This document shows, piece by piece, positions 29,602 through 38,223 of a stretch of DNA of 64,000 nt. Source of the stretch: Paracoccus denitrificans (GTDB lineage Bacteria > Pseudomonadota > Alphaproteobacteria > Rhodobacterales > Rhodobacteraceae); NCBI RefSeq assembly GCF_900100045.1, contig NZ_FNEA01000014.1, positions 1 through 64,000 on the forward strand, in the 5' to 3' direction. The translations under genes and the position numbers were made by a program. A model generated the notes under the pieces. The model was not told the DNA's origin. It searched no databases and was given only the letters and a program-made list of their open reading frames with translations. Every line of letters starts with the position of its first letter. The first letter of the stretch is position 1.

Positions 29602-30558
29602 ATGTCCTTCCGCACGCAACCTCCTGCGCCCGCCCGCCTGAACCGCTGCCAGCTTTTCGGCCCCGGTTCTCGCGATGCGCTGTTCGAAAAGATGGCCGGT
29701 TCGGCCGCCGACGTCATCAACCTGGATCTTGAGGATTCGGTGGCGCCCGACGACAAGGCGCAGGCGCGCAGGAACGTGATCCAGGCCATCGGCGACATCG
29801 ACTGGGGCGCCAAGACGCTGTCGGTCAGGATCAACGGGCTGGACACGCCCTATTGGTATCGCGACGTGGTGGACCTGCTGGAACAGGCCGGCGAGCGGCT
29901 GGACCAGATCATGATCCCCAAGGTCGGCAACGCCGCGGACGTCTATGCCGTGGATGCGCTGGTCACCGCCATCGAGGCGGCCAAGGGGCGGTCCAAGCGC
30001 ATCAGCCTGGAGGTGATCATCGAATCCGCCGCCGGTATCGCCCATGTCGAAGAGATCGCGGCCGCCTCGCCCCGGTTGCAGGCGATGAGCCTGGGCGCGG
30101 CGGATTTTGCCGCCAGCATGGGCATGGCTACCACGGGCATCGGCGGCACCCAGGAAAACTACTACATGCTGCACGAGGGGGCGAAATACTGGTCCGACCC
30201 CTGGCATTGGGCGCAGACCGCCATCGTCGCCGCCTGCCGCACCCATGGCGTGCTGCCGGTCGACGGCCCCTTCGGCGATTTCAGCGATGACGAGGGTTTC
30301 CGCGCGCAGGCCCGCCGCTCGGCCACGCTGGGCATGGTCGGGAAATGGGCGATCCATCCCAAGCAGGTGGCGCTGGCCAACGAGGTCTTCTCGCCCAGCG
30401 AAAAGGCCGTGACCGAGGCGCGTGAGATCCTGGCCGCGATGGAGGAAGCCAAGCGGACCGGCGCAGGCGCGACGGTATACAAAGGTAGACTGGTTGACAT
30501 AGCGTCCATCCGTCAGGCACAAGTGATCGTGCGTCAGGCAGAGTTGATCGGGGCCTGA
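29602..30558 (+). CDS. mcl1: L-malyl-CoA / beta-methylmalyl-CoA lyase
   Basis: Reversible CoA-ester lyase (318 residues) that splits beta-methylmalyl-CoA into glyoxylate and propionyl-CoA, and malyl-CoA into glyoxylate and acetyl-CoA, in the ethylmalonyl-CoA pathway. It belongs to the CitE/HpcH family, with the metal-site segments VINLDLEDSVAPDDKAQAR, SLEVIIESAAGI and SLGAADFAASMG, and the C-terminal GKWAIHPKQVALAN. The N-terminus SFRTQPPAPARLNRCQLFGPGSR is the Rhodobacterales Mcl1 type. A methionine 24 codons upstream falls at the promoter and is rejected. Monocistronic. Confidence 0.92.
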   Translation: MSFRTQPPAPARLNRCQLFGPGSRDALFEKMAGSAADVINLDLEDSVAPDDKAQARRNVIQAIGDIDWGAKTLSVRINGLDTPYWYRDVVDLLEQAGERLDQIMIPKVGNAADVYAVDALVTAIEAAKGRSKRISLEVIIESAAGIAHVEEIAAASPRLQAMSLGAADFAASMGMATTGIGGTQENYYMLHEGAKYWSDPWHWAQTAIVAACRTHGVLPVDGPFGDFSDDEGFRAQARRSATLGMVGKWAIHPKQVALANEVFSPSEKAVTEAREILAAMEEAKRTGAGATVYKGRLVDIASIRQAQVIVRQAELIGA

Positions 30559-30616
30559 CCAGCAAGAATACCTGGGCGGCTACGCGGGGAGGCTGGCCGC
30601 CATGACAGGGGAGGAG

Positions 30617-30648
30617 CAACAGGCCCTGCGGCTGCGCGGGGCCTGTTG
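30617..30648. terminator. Hairpin between mcl1 and the ABC operon
   Basis: CAACAGGCCC (30617-30626) pairs with GGGCCTGTTG (30639-30648). The T-run is poor, so it is probably a weak terminator for convergent genes. No gene is seen in 30559-30750. Confidence 0.5.
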
Positions 30649-30750
30649 TCATTCAGGCCGGGCCGCATCGCACAAGCCCGGAAACATCCCCTGAAATCAG
30701 CATATTGCAAGCAATGCCCGGGCGGCGATCCCGGTTTTCCCCGGGGCGCT

Positions 30751-30942
30751 TCAGCCCTTGGCGTCGCAGGGCTCGGGCTGCGCGGCCGGACGGGACAGCG
30801 GATCGGGCGTCCGGTTGCGCGGCGCCCAGTCGGGAATAGGCGATTCGGGCATGGCGGGCAGCAGGCCGCCGGAGATGCTCCGGTTGCCGGTTTCTTCCGC
30901 GCCCGGGCCCGCCGGGCGGCTGCGGTGATCCTTGCGTGCCAT
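30751..30942 (-). CDS. Small Pro/Arg-rich protein, unknown
   Basis: A 63-residue reading frame starting MARKDHRSRPAGPGAEE and ending PAAQPEPCDAKG. I do not recognise it. Support for its being real is the strong G/C preference at third codon positions across its whole length and its place directly behind the ABC ATPase on the same strand; an alternative GTG start would lie right after that gene's stop. No membrane segment or known motif. It could be a small partner of the transporter or an unrelated conserved peptide. Confidence 0.5.
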   Translation of the reverse strand: MARKDHRSRPAGPGAEETGNRSISGGLLPAMPESPIPDWAPRNRTPDPLSRPAAQPEPCDAKG

Positions 30943-30975
30943 CTGTCGGTCCGCTGTCGAAATAGCCCGCAGCAC

Positions 30976-32598
30976 CTATGGCGCCGGGGTCGAAAGTGCA
31001 ACCCTGCTGACCTGTTCGTGAACGTGCCAGTCCACCGGTATGCGCGGCGTCGCGGCCAGCAGGCTTTGCGTATAGGGATGCTCGGGCGCGTCCATCACCT
31101 TGTGGGTCGGGCCGGTCTCGACGATGCGGCCCTTTTCCATGATCATCACCCGGTCGGTGATCTGGCGCACCACCGACAGGTCGTGGCTGATGAACAGATA
31201 GGCCAGGCCGTGGCTGACCCGCAGCCCTGCCAGCAGGTCCAGGACCTGCGCCCGCACCCGCACGTCCAGCGCGCTGACCGCCTCGTCCAGCACGATCAGC
31301 CGGGGCTTGATGATCAACGCCCGGGCGATTGCGATGCGCTGGCGCTGGCCGCCGGAAAATTCGTGGATATGCCGGCGCATGGCGTCGCCCGCGATACCGA
31401 CCTCGTAAAGCGCCTCGGCCACCTGTTCGCGCCAGTCGCGGGGCAGGCCGGTCAGGTGAAAGGGCTCGGCCACCAGCCGCTCGACCCGCCAGCGCGGATC
31501 GAAGCTGCCGAACGGGTCCTGGAACACCACCTGCATCTTGGCGCGCAGCCCGGCCGGCATGGCGCGACCGGCCCGGATCTCCTGTCCGTCCAGCAGGATG
31601 CGGCCGCCCTGCAGCGGGTCGAGCCCCAGGATCGCCCGTGTCAGGGTCGATTTCCCGCAACCGGATTCGCCGACCAGCCCGACCGACTCGCCGGCCTCGA
31701 TGCGGAAGCCGACCCCGTCCACCGCCCGCAGGCTGCCGCGCGCTTCGCCGAGGCTGCGGCGGGGCAGGGGATATTCGCGCACCGCCCCCTCGACCTGCAA
31801 GAGCGGCCGGGGCTCCGCCCGGGGCAGCACCAGCCGCGGCTGATGGGTCGAGGCGGCGAACAGCGCGCGGGTATAGGGGTGGCGCTGCTGGCGAAACACC
31901 TGTTCGGTCGGACCTTCCTCGACGATGGTCCCGTGCTGCATCACCGCCACGCGGTCGGCGATGCCCGCCACCACGGCAAGGTCGTGGGTGATGAGCAGAA
32001 GCGCCATCCCCTCGTCCCGGACCAACGCCTTGAGCAGGTCGAGGATCTTGGCCTGCGTGGTCACGTCCAGCGCGGTCGTCGGCTCGTCGGCGATCAGCAG
32101 GTCGGGACGCAAGGCGATGGCCAGCGCAATGGCGACGCGCTGGCGCTGGCCGCCCGATAGCTCGTGCGGGTAAAGCGTCAGCGGAAAGCGCGGCGCGGTC
32201 AGGCCGACGCGGTCCAGCCGGTCGCGGGCACGTTCCTGCGCGGCCTTGCGGTCCAGCCCCTGATGAATGCGCAGCACCTCGGCCACCTGGTCGCCGATGG
32301 TCATCAGCGGGTTCAGCGCCGTCATCGGCTCTTGAAAGATCATGCCGATGCGCTTGCCACGGATGCGGCACAGATCGCGCTCTGACAGCTCCAGCAGGTT
32401 CCGGCCGTCCAGATCCACCCGGCCCTCGGTCCGCATGCCATCGGGCAGCAGGCCCATGATCGCCAGCGCGGCCATGGACTTGCCCGAGCCGCTTTCGCCG
32501 ACCAGCCCGGTGATTTGGCCGGGCGGCAGCGCCAGGTCGATGCCGCGCAGGATCTCATGCGGGCCGATCTCGACCGAAAGGCGGCTGGTCTGGATCAT
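30976..32598 (-). CDS. Peptide-type ABC transporter, fused ATP-binding protein (two ATPase domains)
   Basis: Both ATPase domains of a Dpp/Opp/Ddp-type importer in one chain (540 residues), like GsiA or YejF. Domain 1: Walker A GESGSGKS near residue 35, signature [16 protein letters not shown], Walker [13 protein letters not shown]. Domain 2: GESGCGKST near residue 320, [15 protein letters not shown] and [12 protein letters not shown]. Each domain ends in the oligopeptide-transporter tail ([14 protein letters not shown] and [14 protein letters not shown]). The start overlaps the upstream permease by four bases. No binding-protein gene is in this operon. Confidence 0.93.
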   Translation of the reverse strand: MIQTSRLSVEIGPHEILRGIDLALPPGQITGLVGESGSGKSMAALAIMGLLPDGMRTEGRVDLDGRNLLELSERDLCRIRGKRIGMIFQEPMTALNPLMTIGDQVAEVLRIHQGLDRKAAQERARDRLDRVGLTAPRFPLTLYPHELSGGQRQRVAIALAIALRPDLLIADEPTTALDVTTQAKILDLLKALVRDEGMALLLITHDLAVVAGIADRVAVMQHGTIVEEGPTEQVFRQQRHPYTRALFAASTHQPRLVLPRAEPRPLLQVEGAVREYPLPRRSLGEARGSLRAVDGVGFRIEAGESVGLVGESGCGKSTLTRAILGLDPLQGGRILLDGQEIRAGRAMPAGLRAKMQVVFQDPFGSFDPRWRVERLVAEPFHLTGLPRDWREQVAEALYEVGIAGDAMRRHIHEFSGGQRQRIAIARALIIKPRLIVLDEAVSALDVRVRAQVLDLLAGLRVSHGLAYLFISHDLSVVRQITDRVMIMEKGRIVETGPTHKVMDAPEHPYTQSLLAATPRIPVDWHVHEQVSRVALSTPAP

Positions 32599-33407
32599 GG
32601 CGACCTGCGCAACCTGGGATCCAGCGCGTCGCGCAAGCCGTCGCCCAACAGGTTCAGCCCCAGCACCGTCACGACGATGGCAAGGCCGGGGATGATGGCG
32701 ACATGCGGGGCAAGTGCGACCATGGTCTGCGCCTCGGCCAGCATCCGGCCCCAGCTTGGCGTGGGCGGTTGCGCGCCCAGCCCGACATAGGAAAGGCCCG
32801 CCTCGGCCAGGATGCCCAGGCTGAACTGGATGGTGCCCTGCACGATCAGGAGGTTGGCGATGTTCGGCAGGATGTGCTGGATGCTGATCCGGCCGGCGCC
32901 CTTGCCGGCGACCTGCGCGGCGCGGATATAGTCCAGCGTCCAGATCGGCAGCGCGCCCCCGCGCGTGACGCGGGCAAAGACCGGGATGTTGAAGATGCCG
33001 ATGGCGATGATCGCGTTCAGCGCCGAAGGCCCCAGCACCGCGGTGATCAGGATGGCGATGACCAGGCTGGGGAAGGCAAAGACCAGGTCGTTGCCGCGCA
33101 TCACCACCTCGTCCAGCCAGCCGCCGCTGCGGGCGGCCGCCAAGAGGCCCAGGGGCACGCCGAAGCCCATGCCGATGCCGACCGCGACCAGCGCCACGGC
33201 GATCGAGGTGCGCGCGCCGACCATGATCATCGACAGCATGTCGCGGCCGAAATGGTCGGTGCCCAGCCAATGCTGGCCCGAGGGCGGCAGCAGCTTCTGC
33301 GCGATGGCAAGCTGCGTCACGTCGGCCGGCGTCCAGACAAACGAGGCCAGCGCCGCGGCCAGCGCCAGCCCCGACAGCAGGGTGCCGAGGATCAGCGAGG
33401 CCCTCAT
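32595..33407 (-). CDS. Peptide-type ABC transporter, DppC-like permease
   Basis: Second permease (270 residues, five to six membrane segments) of the DppC/OppC group. After the first helix comes the usual HWLGTDHFGRDMLSMIMVGARTSIAVALVAVGIG motif, and the EAA loop is VRGGALPIWTLDYIRAAQVAGKGAGRISIQHILPNI. Overlaps both partners by four bases, so the three genes form one coupled operon read from dppB. Confidence 0.93.
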   Translation of the reverse strand: MRASLILGTLLSGLALAAALASFVWTPADVTQLAIAQKLLPPSGQHWLGTDHFGRDMLSMIMVGARTSIAVALVAVGIGMGFGVPLGLLAAARSGGWLDEVVMRGNDLVFAFPSLVIAILITAVLGPSALNAIIAIGIFNIPVFARVTRGGALPIWTLDYIRAAQVAGKGAGRISIQHILPNIANLLIVQGTIQFSLGILAEAGLSYVGLGAQPPTPSWGRMLAEAQTMVALAPHVAIIPGLAIVVTVLGLNLLGDGLRDALDPRLRRSP

Positions 33408-34342
33408 TTGCGCAACCTCGGATCGACCAGCGCATAGGACAGGTCGACAAGGAAGGTGACCAGGATCACCGCCGCGACCAGCACCAGCACCGCGCTTTGC
33501 ACGACGATCAGGTCGCGCTGGGTGATCGCCTGAAAGATCAGCCGGCCCAGGCCGGGCAGGTAGAAGACGTTCTCGATGATGATCGCCCCGGCCAGCAGGA
33601 ACGAGAACTGCATCCCCAGGATGGTCAGCACCGGGATCAGCGCATTGCGCAGCGCATGGCGCGACAGCACCTGCCCGGCGGTCAGCCCCTTGGCGCGGGC
33701 GGTGCGGATATAGTCCTGCCCCAGCGTCTCGACCAGGGCCGAGCGCAGCACGCGCGCCAGGATCGCCGCCTGCGGCAGCGCCAGCGCGACGGCGGGCAGG
33801 AGCAGCGATTTCAGCGCGGCGCCGGGATGGCTCCAGCCCGGAAAGCCGCCCGCCGGCAGCCACCGCAGGTTCACCGCGAAAAGCAGCACCAGCAGCATGG
33901 CGAACCAGAAATTCGGCAGCGCGATGCCGATCTGCGTCGCCCCCATGACCGCCGTGTCGCCCGTCCGCCCGCGCCTTGCGGCGGCGAACATGCCGATGGG
34001 CAGGGCGATCAGCACCGCCAGCGCCAGCGCCATCAGCGCCAGGGGCAACGAGACCTGCATGCGGTCCAGGATCATCCCCGCCACCGGCGTCTTGTAGGTG
34101 AAGCTGTGACCCAGGTCGCCCGTCAGCACCCCGCCCAGCCAATGCAGGTAGCGCAGCGGCAAGGGCAGGTCCAAGCCCATCTGCTGGCGCAGCGCGGCCA
34201 CCGTCTCGGGCTGCGCGCCGGTGCCCAGCATGAAGCTGGCCGGATCGCCCGGCACCAGCTCGACCACCGAAAAGATCAGCGCCGAGGCCACGAGCAGGCT
34301 CAGGCCAAGCGAGATCAGGCGGCGGATCACATAGCGCAGCAT
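33404..34342 (-). CDS. Peptide-type ABC transporter, DppB-like permease
   Basis: First permease (312 residues, six membrane segments) of the DppB/OppB group. Starts MLRYVIRRLISLGLSLLVASALIFSVVELVPGDPASFMLG, typical for the family, and carries LVETLGQDYIRTARAKGLTAGQVLSRHALRNALIPVLTILG as its EAA loop. It leads the operon; the nearby gene at 40707 encodes a binding protein of the matching type, but it is several genes away and the link is speculative. Confidence 0.93.
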   Translation of the reverse strand: MLRYVIRRLISLGLSLLVASALIFSVVELVPGDPASFMLGTGAQPETVAALRQQMGLDLPLPLRYLHWLGGVLTGDLGHSFTYKTPVAGMILDRMQVSLPLALMALALAVLIALPIGMFAAARRGRTGDTAVMGATQIGIALPNFWFAMLLVLLFAVNLRWLPAGGFPGWSHPGAALKSLLLPAVALALPQAAILARVLRSALVETLGQDYIRTARAKGLTAGQVLSRHALRNALIPVLTILGMQFSFLLAGAIIIENVFYLPGLGRLIFQAITQRDLIVVQSAVLVLVAAVILVTFLVDLSYALVDPRLRK

Positions 34343-34390
34343 GGGGAAACGCTAGTCCGGCTTGCCACGCCGGTAAAGCCGCCTTTGCGC

Positions 34391-36025
34391 TCAGGGCACT
34401 TCCAGCTTGCCGATCAGCGGCACATCGTCGTCCAGGCTGACGGTGTGGCGCTCGATCATGCGGTGGACGATGGGCGGCTCGGTGCCGCGATGCAGCTTGT
34501 TCAGGTCCTGGTAGGTCTCGAAATCGGCCTTGGTGCGGCGCAGGTTGTGGCGCACGTATTCGTCCCAGGTGGCGATGTGATAGCTTTCGGTCCAGCGCTC
34601 GGGATGCTCCAGGTCGCGCAAGAGCGCCCAGTTCCGCGCCCCGTCGCGGCGGCGCACGTTGCGGCGCAGCGCCATCAGGCGCAGGAATTCTGGCACGTCC
34701 TTCTGGTCGATCTCGTAATCGACCATCACCATGATCGGGCCCGAACGGCCGCGCAGGTCCAGCGCCAGTTCCGGCTCGCGAAAGCGGTTGAGCGGGTCGA
34801 GGTCCAGCGTGCCGAATTCGGGGATGCGCAGCCAGTGCCCCAGCATCGCGCCCAGGAACAGCGGCACCGAGGCCGTGATCAGCGCCGTGTTCACGTCGTA
34901 ATTGTTGGCGACCGAACCCCAGGCCCAGCTGCCCGCCGCCATGCCGCCGAAGACCGCGGTCTGGTAAAGCGCCAGCGCCCGCGCCACCACCCAGCGCGGC
35001 GTCGAAAGCTGCACCGTGACGTTGAAGAGCGACAGCGCCAGCACCCAGCTTGCGCCCGCCGGCAGCATGGCCAGCGCATGCAGCCAGGTGCTTTCGGTCA
35101 GGGCCAGCATCAGTGCCGAGGCGCCGAAGGCGGCAAAGGCGACGCGCACCACGTTCTCGTTGTCAAGCCTTTCGCGCACCAGCGGGTTGATCAGCGCGCC
35201 GCAGATCGCGCCCAGGCCGAAGCAGCCCAGCAGCAGGCCGAACAGCAGCGAGCCGCCCGTGGGGTTCTGCTTGGCCACCAGCGGCAACAGCGCCATGACG
35301 ACGATGGCCGAAAAGCCGAACAGCGCCCCGCGCGACAGCACCCGCACCAGGTTCGGCGACAGCGCCACATAGCGAAGGCCGGCGCCCACGGCGGCGACGA
35401 AGGGCTCGGGCGTGGTGACGCGGGGCGGCGTCACCGGATGCCAGCGCGTGAGCGCGCCCAGCAGCGGGATGTAGCTTGCGGCATTGACCGCAAAGGCGGC
35501 GGCGGCTCCGAAGGCGGCGGTGATGATCCCGCCCACCGCCGGACCGACCGAGCGCATCAGGTTGAAGCCGACCGAGTTCAGCGAGACCGCCGCCGGCAGG
35601 TCGTCGCGCGGCACCAGGTCCTGCATGCTGGCCTGCCAGGGCGGGTTGTAGATCGCCTGTCCGACCCCGATCAGAAAGGTCAGCGACAAAAGCAGCAAGG
35701 GCGTCATCCAGCCTTGCCAGGTCAGCACCGCCAGCAGCACCGAGACCGCGGCCATGAAGACCTGTGCCCCGAGCAGAAGCGTGCGGCGGTCGAAGATGTC
35801 GGCCAGCGCGCCCGACAGCAGCGCAAACAGCATGATCGGCAGCGTGTTGGATGCTTGCACCAGCGCGATCAGCGTCGCCGAATCGGTCAGCTGCGTCATC
35901 ATCCAGGCCGCCCCCACCGCTTGGACCAGCCCGCCGAAATTCGAGATCAGCGTCGCCGACCAGAGCAGGCGGAAGTCGCGATGGCGGAACGGGGCAAAGG
36001 GGCTCTTGCGGGCAGGGGCTGGCAT
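34391..36025 (-). CDS. MFS exporter of the EntS-like (MFS_3) group with C-terminal soluble domain
   Basis: Major-facilitator transporter (544 residues). The first 400 residues hold about 11-12 membrane helices, starting FRHRDFRLLWSATLISNFGGLVQAVGAAWMM, with the motif-A-like loop GALADIFDRRTLLLGAQ. The last 130 residues (LRGRSGPIMVMVDYEIDQKDVPEFLRLMALRRNVRRRDGARNW... to VPLIGKLEVP) are soluble and resemble the antibiotic-monooxygenase-like ferredoxin fold seen in several long MFS_3 members. The best-known relative exports enterobactin; the substrate here is unknown. Divergent from dadA. Confidence 0.82.
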   Translation of the reverse strand: MPAPARKSPFAPFRHRDFRLLWSATLISNFGGLVQAVGAAWMMTQLTDSATLIALVQASNTLPIMLFALLSGALADIFDRRTLLLGAQVFMAAVSVLLAVLTWQGWMTPLLLLSLTFLIGVGQAIYNPPWQASMQDLVPRDDLPAAVSLNSVGFNLMRSVGPAVGGIITAAFGAAAAFAVNAASYIPLLGALTRWHPVTPPRVTTPEPFVAAVGAGLRYVALSPNLVRVLSRGALFGFSAIVVMALLPLVAKQNPTGGSLLFGLLLGCFGLGAICGALINPLVRERLDNENVVRVAFAAFGASALMLALTESTWLHALAMLPAGASWVLALSLFNVTVQLSTPRWVVARALALYQTAVFGGMAAGSWAWGSVANNYDVNTALITASVPLFLGAMLGHWLRIPEFGTLDLDPLNRFREPELALDLRGRSGPIMVMVDYEIDQKDVPEFLRLMALRRNVRRRDGARNWALLRDLEHPERWTESYHIATWDEYVRHNLRRTKADFETYQDLNKLHRGTEPPIVHRMIERHTVSLDDDVPLIGKLEVP

Positions 36026-36145
36026 GATCCGAAAAATCTGGGGCGCGCGGCGATACGCCCAACCTTAGGCAGAGCCTCTCCGGGCCGCAATCGGGGCGGC
36101 CGATTCTTGCCGCGTACGCAATTTCTTCCGCATTGAAAGCATATC

Positions 36146-36162
36146 ATCGAAGAATATTCGAT
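36146..36162. promoter_or_regulatory. AT-rich dyad in the dadA upstream region
   Basis: ATCGAA and TTCGAT flank GAATA in an AT-rich patch with a TTGAAA at 36133-36138. It resembles an operator of an Lrp/AsnC-type regulator, which commonly controls dadA, but the regulator is not in the window. Confidence 0.35.
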
Positions 36163-36283
36163 AATACTACATTAATGTGGGATGTGTTTGCCTAACACCT
36201 GCGATCTTGCGACGGAATCGGGATTTCATTTCTTTCCGGGCTGCTATCCTTCCTCTCAACTTGGATCTGGGAGGTGCGCGAAT

Positions 36284-37585
36284 ATGAAGATCGTCGTTCT
36301 TGGTGCTGGCGTCCTGGGCGTCACTTCGGCCTGGTATCTGGCCAAGGCCGGGCATGAGGTGACGGTGATCGACCGGCAGGAAGGCCCGGCGCTGGAAACC
36401 AGCTTTGCCAATGCCGGCGAGATCTCGCCCGGCTATTCTTCGCCCTGGGCGGCGCCCGGCGTGCCGCTGAAGGCGCTGAAATGGATGTTCCAGCGCCATG
36501 CGCCGCTGGTCGTCCAGCCCCGGCTGGACTGGCAGCGCGTTTCCTGGATGGCGCGGATGCTGGCGAACTGCACCTCCTCGGCCTATGCCGTCAATAAAAG
36601 CCGCATGGTGCGGCTGGCCGAATACAGCCGCGACTGCCTGGGCGAGTTGCGGGCCGAAACCGGCATCCGCTATGACGAGCGCACGCAGGGCACCCTGCAG
36701 GTGTTCCGCAAGCAGCAGCAGCTGGATGCGGCCGGCAAGGATATCGAGGTGCTCAGGGCCGATGGCGTGCCCTTCGAGGTTCTGGACCGTGACGGCTGCG
36801 TCGCCGCCGAGCCGGGGCTGGCCGGCTCGGCCGAGCGGATCGTCGGCGGGCTGCGGCTGCCGGGCGACGAGACCGGCGATTGCTTCCTGTTCACCAACCG
36901 TCTGGCCGAGATGGCGACAGAGGCGGGCGTGACCTTCCGCTGGGGCGTCAGCATCGAGGCGCTCGAGGCCGAGGGCGGCCGCATCAGCGCCGTGCGCACC
37001 GACAAGGGCCGGCTGACCGCTGATCGCTATGTGCTGGCCATGGGCTCCTATTCGCCGCGCATGGTGCGGCATCTGGGGCTGAAGCTGCCGGTCTATCCGC
37101 TCAAGGGCTATTCGCTGACCATCGACATCCAGGACGAAAGCCGCGCGCCGGTCTCGACGGTGATGGACGAGACCTACAAGGTCGCGATCACCCGCCTGGG
37201 CGACCGCATCCGCGTCGGCGGGCTGGCCGAGATCGCCGGCTACGACCTGAGCCTGAACCCGCGGCGCAAGGAAACGCTGGCGAAATCGGTGGGCGAGCTG
37301 TTCGGTGGCGCGGGCGATGCAGAGCAGGCGCTGTTCTGGACCGGGCTTCGCCCGATGACGCCGGACGGCACGCCCATCGTCGGCGCGACGCCGATCCCGA
37401 ACCTTTACCTGAACACCGGCCACGGTACGCTGGGCTGGACCATGTCGGCGGGCTCGGGGCGACTGATCGCCGACCTGATCTCGGGCCGCAAGCCCGATAT
37501 CGCCGCCGAGGATCTGGGCTATGCCCGCTATATGCGCGGGGCAAAGGCCGCCGGCCGGCCGGCGCTGCAACCCGCCCGCGCCTGA
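36284..37585 (+). CDS. dadA: D-amino-acid dehydrogenase, small subunit DadA
   Basis: Membrane-associated FAD enzyme (433 residues) that oxidises D-amino acids to 2-oxo acids and passes electrons to the respiratory chain; with an alanine racemase it allows growth on L-alanine. FAD-binding motif [25 protein letters not shown] at residues 6-30. DadA features: [41 protein letters not shown] and the C-terminal [16 protein letters not shown]...[18 protein letters not shown]. The start at MKIVVLG follows GGGAGG. No dadX racemase is adjacent. Confidence 0.93.
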   Translation: MKIVVLGAGVLGVTSAWYLAKAGHEVTVIDRQEGPALETSFANAGEISPGYSSPWAAPGVPLKALKWMFQRHAPLVVQPRLDWQRVSWMARMLANCTSSAYAVNKSRMVRLAEYSRDCLGELRAETGIRYDERTQGTLQVFRKQQQLDAAGKDIEVLRADGVPFEVLDRDGCVAAEPGLAGSAERIVGGLRLPGDETGDCFLFTNRLAEMATEAGVTFRWGVSIEALEAEGGRISAVRTDKGRLTADRYVLAMGSYSPRMVRHLGLKLPVYPLKGYSLTIDIQDESRAPVSTVMDETYKVAITRLGDRIRVGGLAEIAGYDLSLNPRRKETLAKSVGELFGGAGDAEQALFWTGLRPMTPDGTPIVGATPIPNLYLNTGHGTLGWTMSAGSGRLIADLISGRKPDIAAEDLGYARYMRGAKAAGRPALQPARA

Positions 37586-37602
37586 AAATCGCGGCAGGCA
37601 TG

Positions 37603-37632
37603 AAAAAGGGGGCCCGTTCAGGGCCCCCTTTC
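37603..37632. terminator. Bidirectional terminator
   Basis: AAAGGGGGCCC (37605-37615) pairs with GGGCCCCCTTT (37621-37631) around GTTCA, with A-rich and T-rich flanks. Suits convergent dadA and the small membrane gene. Confidence 0.85.
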
Positions 37633-37648
37633 TGGCAATTCGGCGGGG

Positions 37649-37909
37649 TCAGGCCCGTTTGACGAGCCGCAGCACCACCAGCAGGATCACCGCGCCGAGC
37701 GTGGCGAAGATGATCGTGCCGAGAATCGGGGCCGAGGCGCTCATGCCGATGCCGAGCATCGGGAACAGCCAGCCCGCGATCACCGCGCCCAGGATGCCGA
37801 TGACGATATTCATCAGCAGGCCCTCGCCATGGCCCTTGACGATCACTCCGGCCAGCCAGCCGGCGATCGCGCCGATGATCAGGGTGATGAGCAGGGCGGT
37901 CAGGGTCAT
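37649..37909 (-). CDS. GlsB/YeaQ/YmgE-family small membrane protein
   Basis: An 86-residue protein of the transglycosylase-associated (GlsB/YeaQ/YmgE) family with three membrane segments: LTALLITLIIGAIAGWLAGVIVKG, LLMNIVIGILGAVIAGWLFPMLG and ILGTIIFATLGAVILLVVLRLV. The conserved glycines and the basic end (RLVKRA) fit. Members are small stress-induced proteins of unclear function. GGGAGGA precedes the start. An EcfG-type promoter motif lies 52 bases upstream. Confidence 0.88.
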   Translation of the reverse strand: MTLTALLITLIIGAIAGWLAGVIVKGHGEGLLMNIVIGILGAVIAGWLFPMLGIGMSASAPILGTIIFATLGAVILLVVLRLVKRA

Positions 37910-38223
37910 GAAAGCGTCCTCCCTTGCAGGTTTTCCGGCACCTGGCCGGTCAGGCAGGCAAACGCTTTCCGCCCTGCGCGGGTTCCGAAACCCGTCGTTT
38001 CGCCCCGGCAGGCGCGAAAAACCGCGCGTTTCGGCAACAGTTCGGTAACGATTGCGCATATCCCCGGGGTCCGAGGCTTGACGCCACAGGACCGGAAAGG
38101 CTGATAAGGGGCTTGTAACTCCTGCCCGCCCTCTGCTCGGGCCGGGCGCGTCATCCGACGCGATGTCACTGCTGCCACGGCCGCATCCTTCCCGGGTGCG
38201 GCGCGTTACGAAGGGAAACACCG
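37910..38223. other. Divergent intergenic region (YeaQ-type gene / L,D-transpeptidase)
   Basis: The region holds the EcfG-type motif reading left and, reading right, a sigma-70-like pair TTGACG (38078-38083) with TGATAA (38102-38107) at 18-base spacing. The remaining bases show no gene with convincing codon use. Confidence 0.5.
37961..37986 (-). promoter_or_regulatory. EcfG-type (general stress sigma) promoter motif
   Basis: On the minus strand GGAAC (37986-37982), 17 bases, CGTT (37964-37961). This matches the alphaproteobacterial general-stress consensus GGAAC-N16/17-CGTT exactly and is correctly placed before the YeaQ-family gene. Confidence 0.6.

Noticed and set aside
30534-31001. Minus-strand frame of 155 codons between mcl1 and the ABC genes.
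   Set aside because: Codon use and composition look random (many Arg/Cys/Pro), and a better frame (30751-30942) covers the same stretch.
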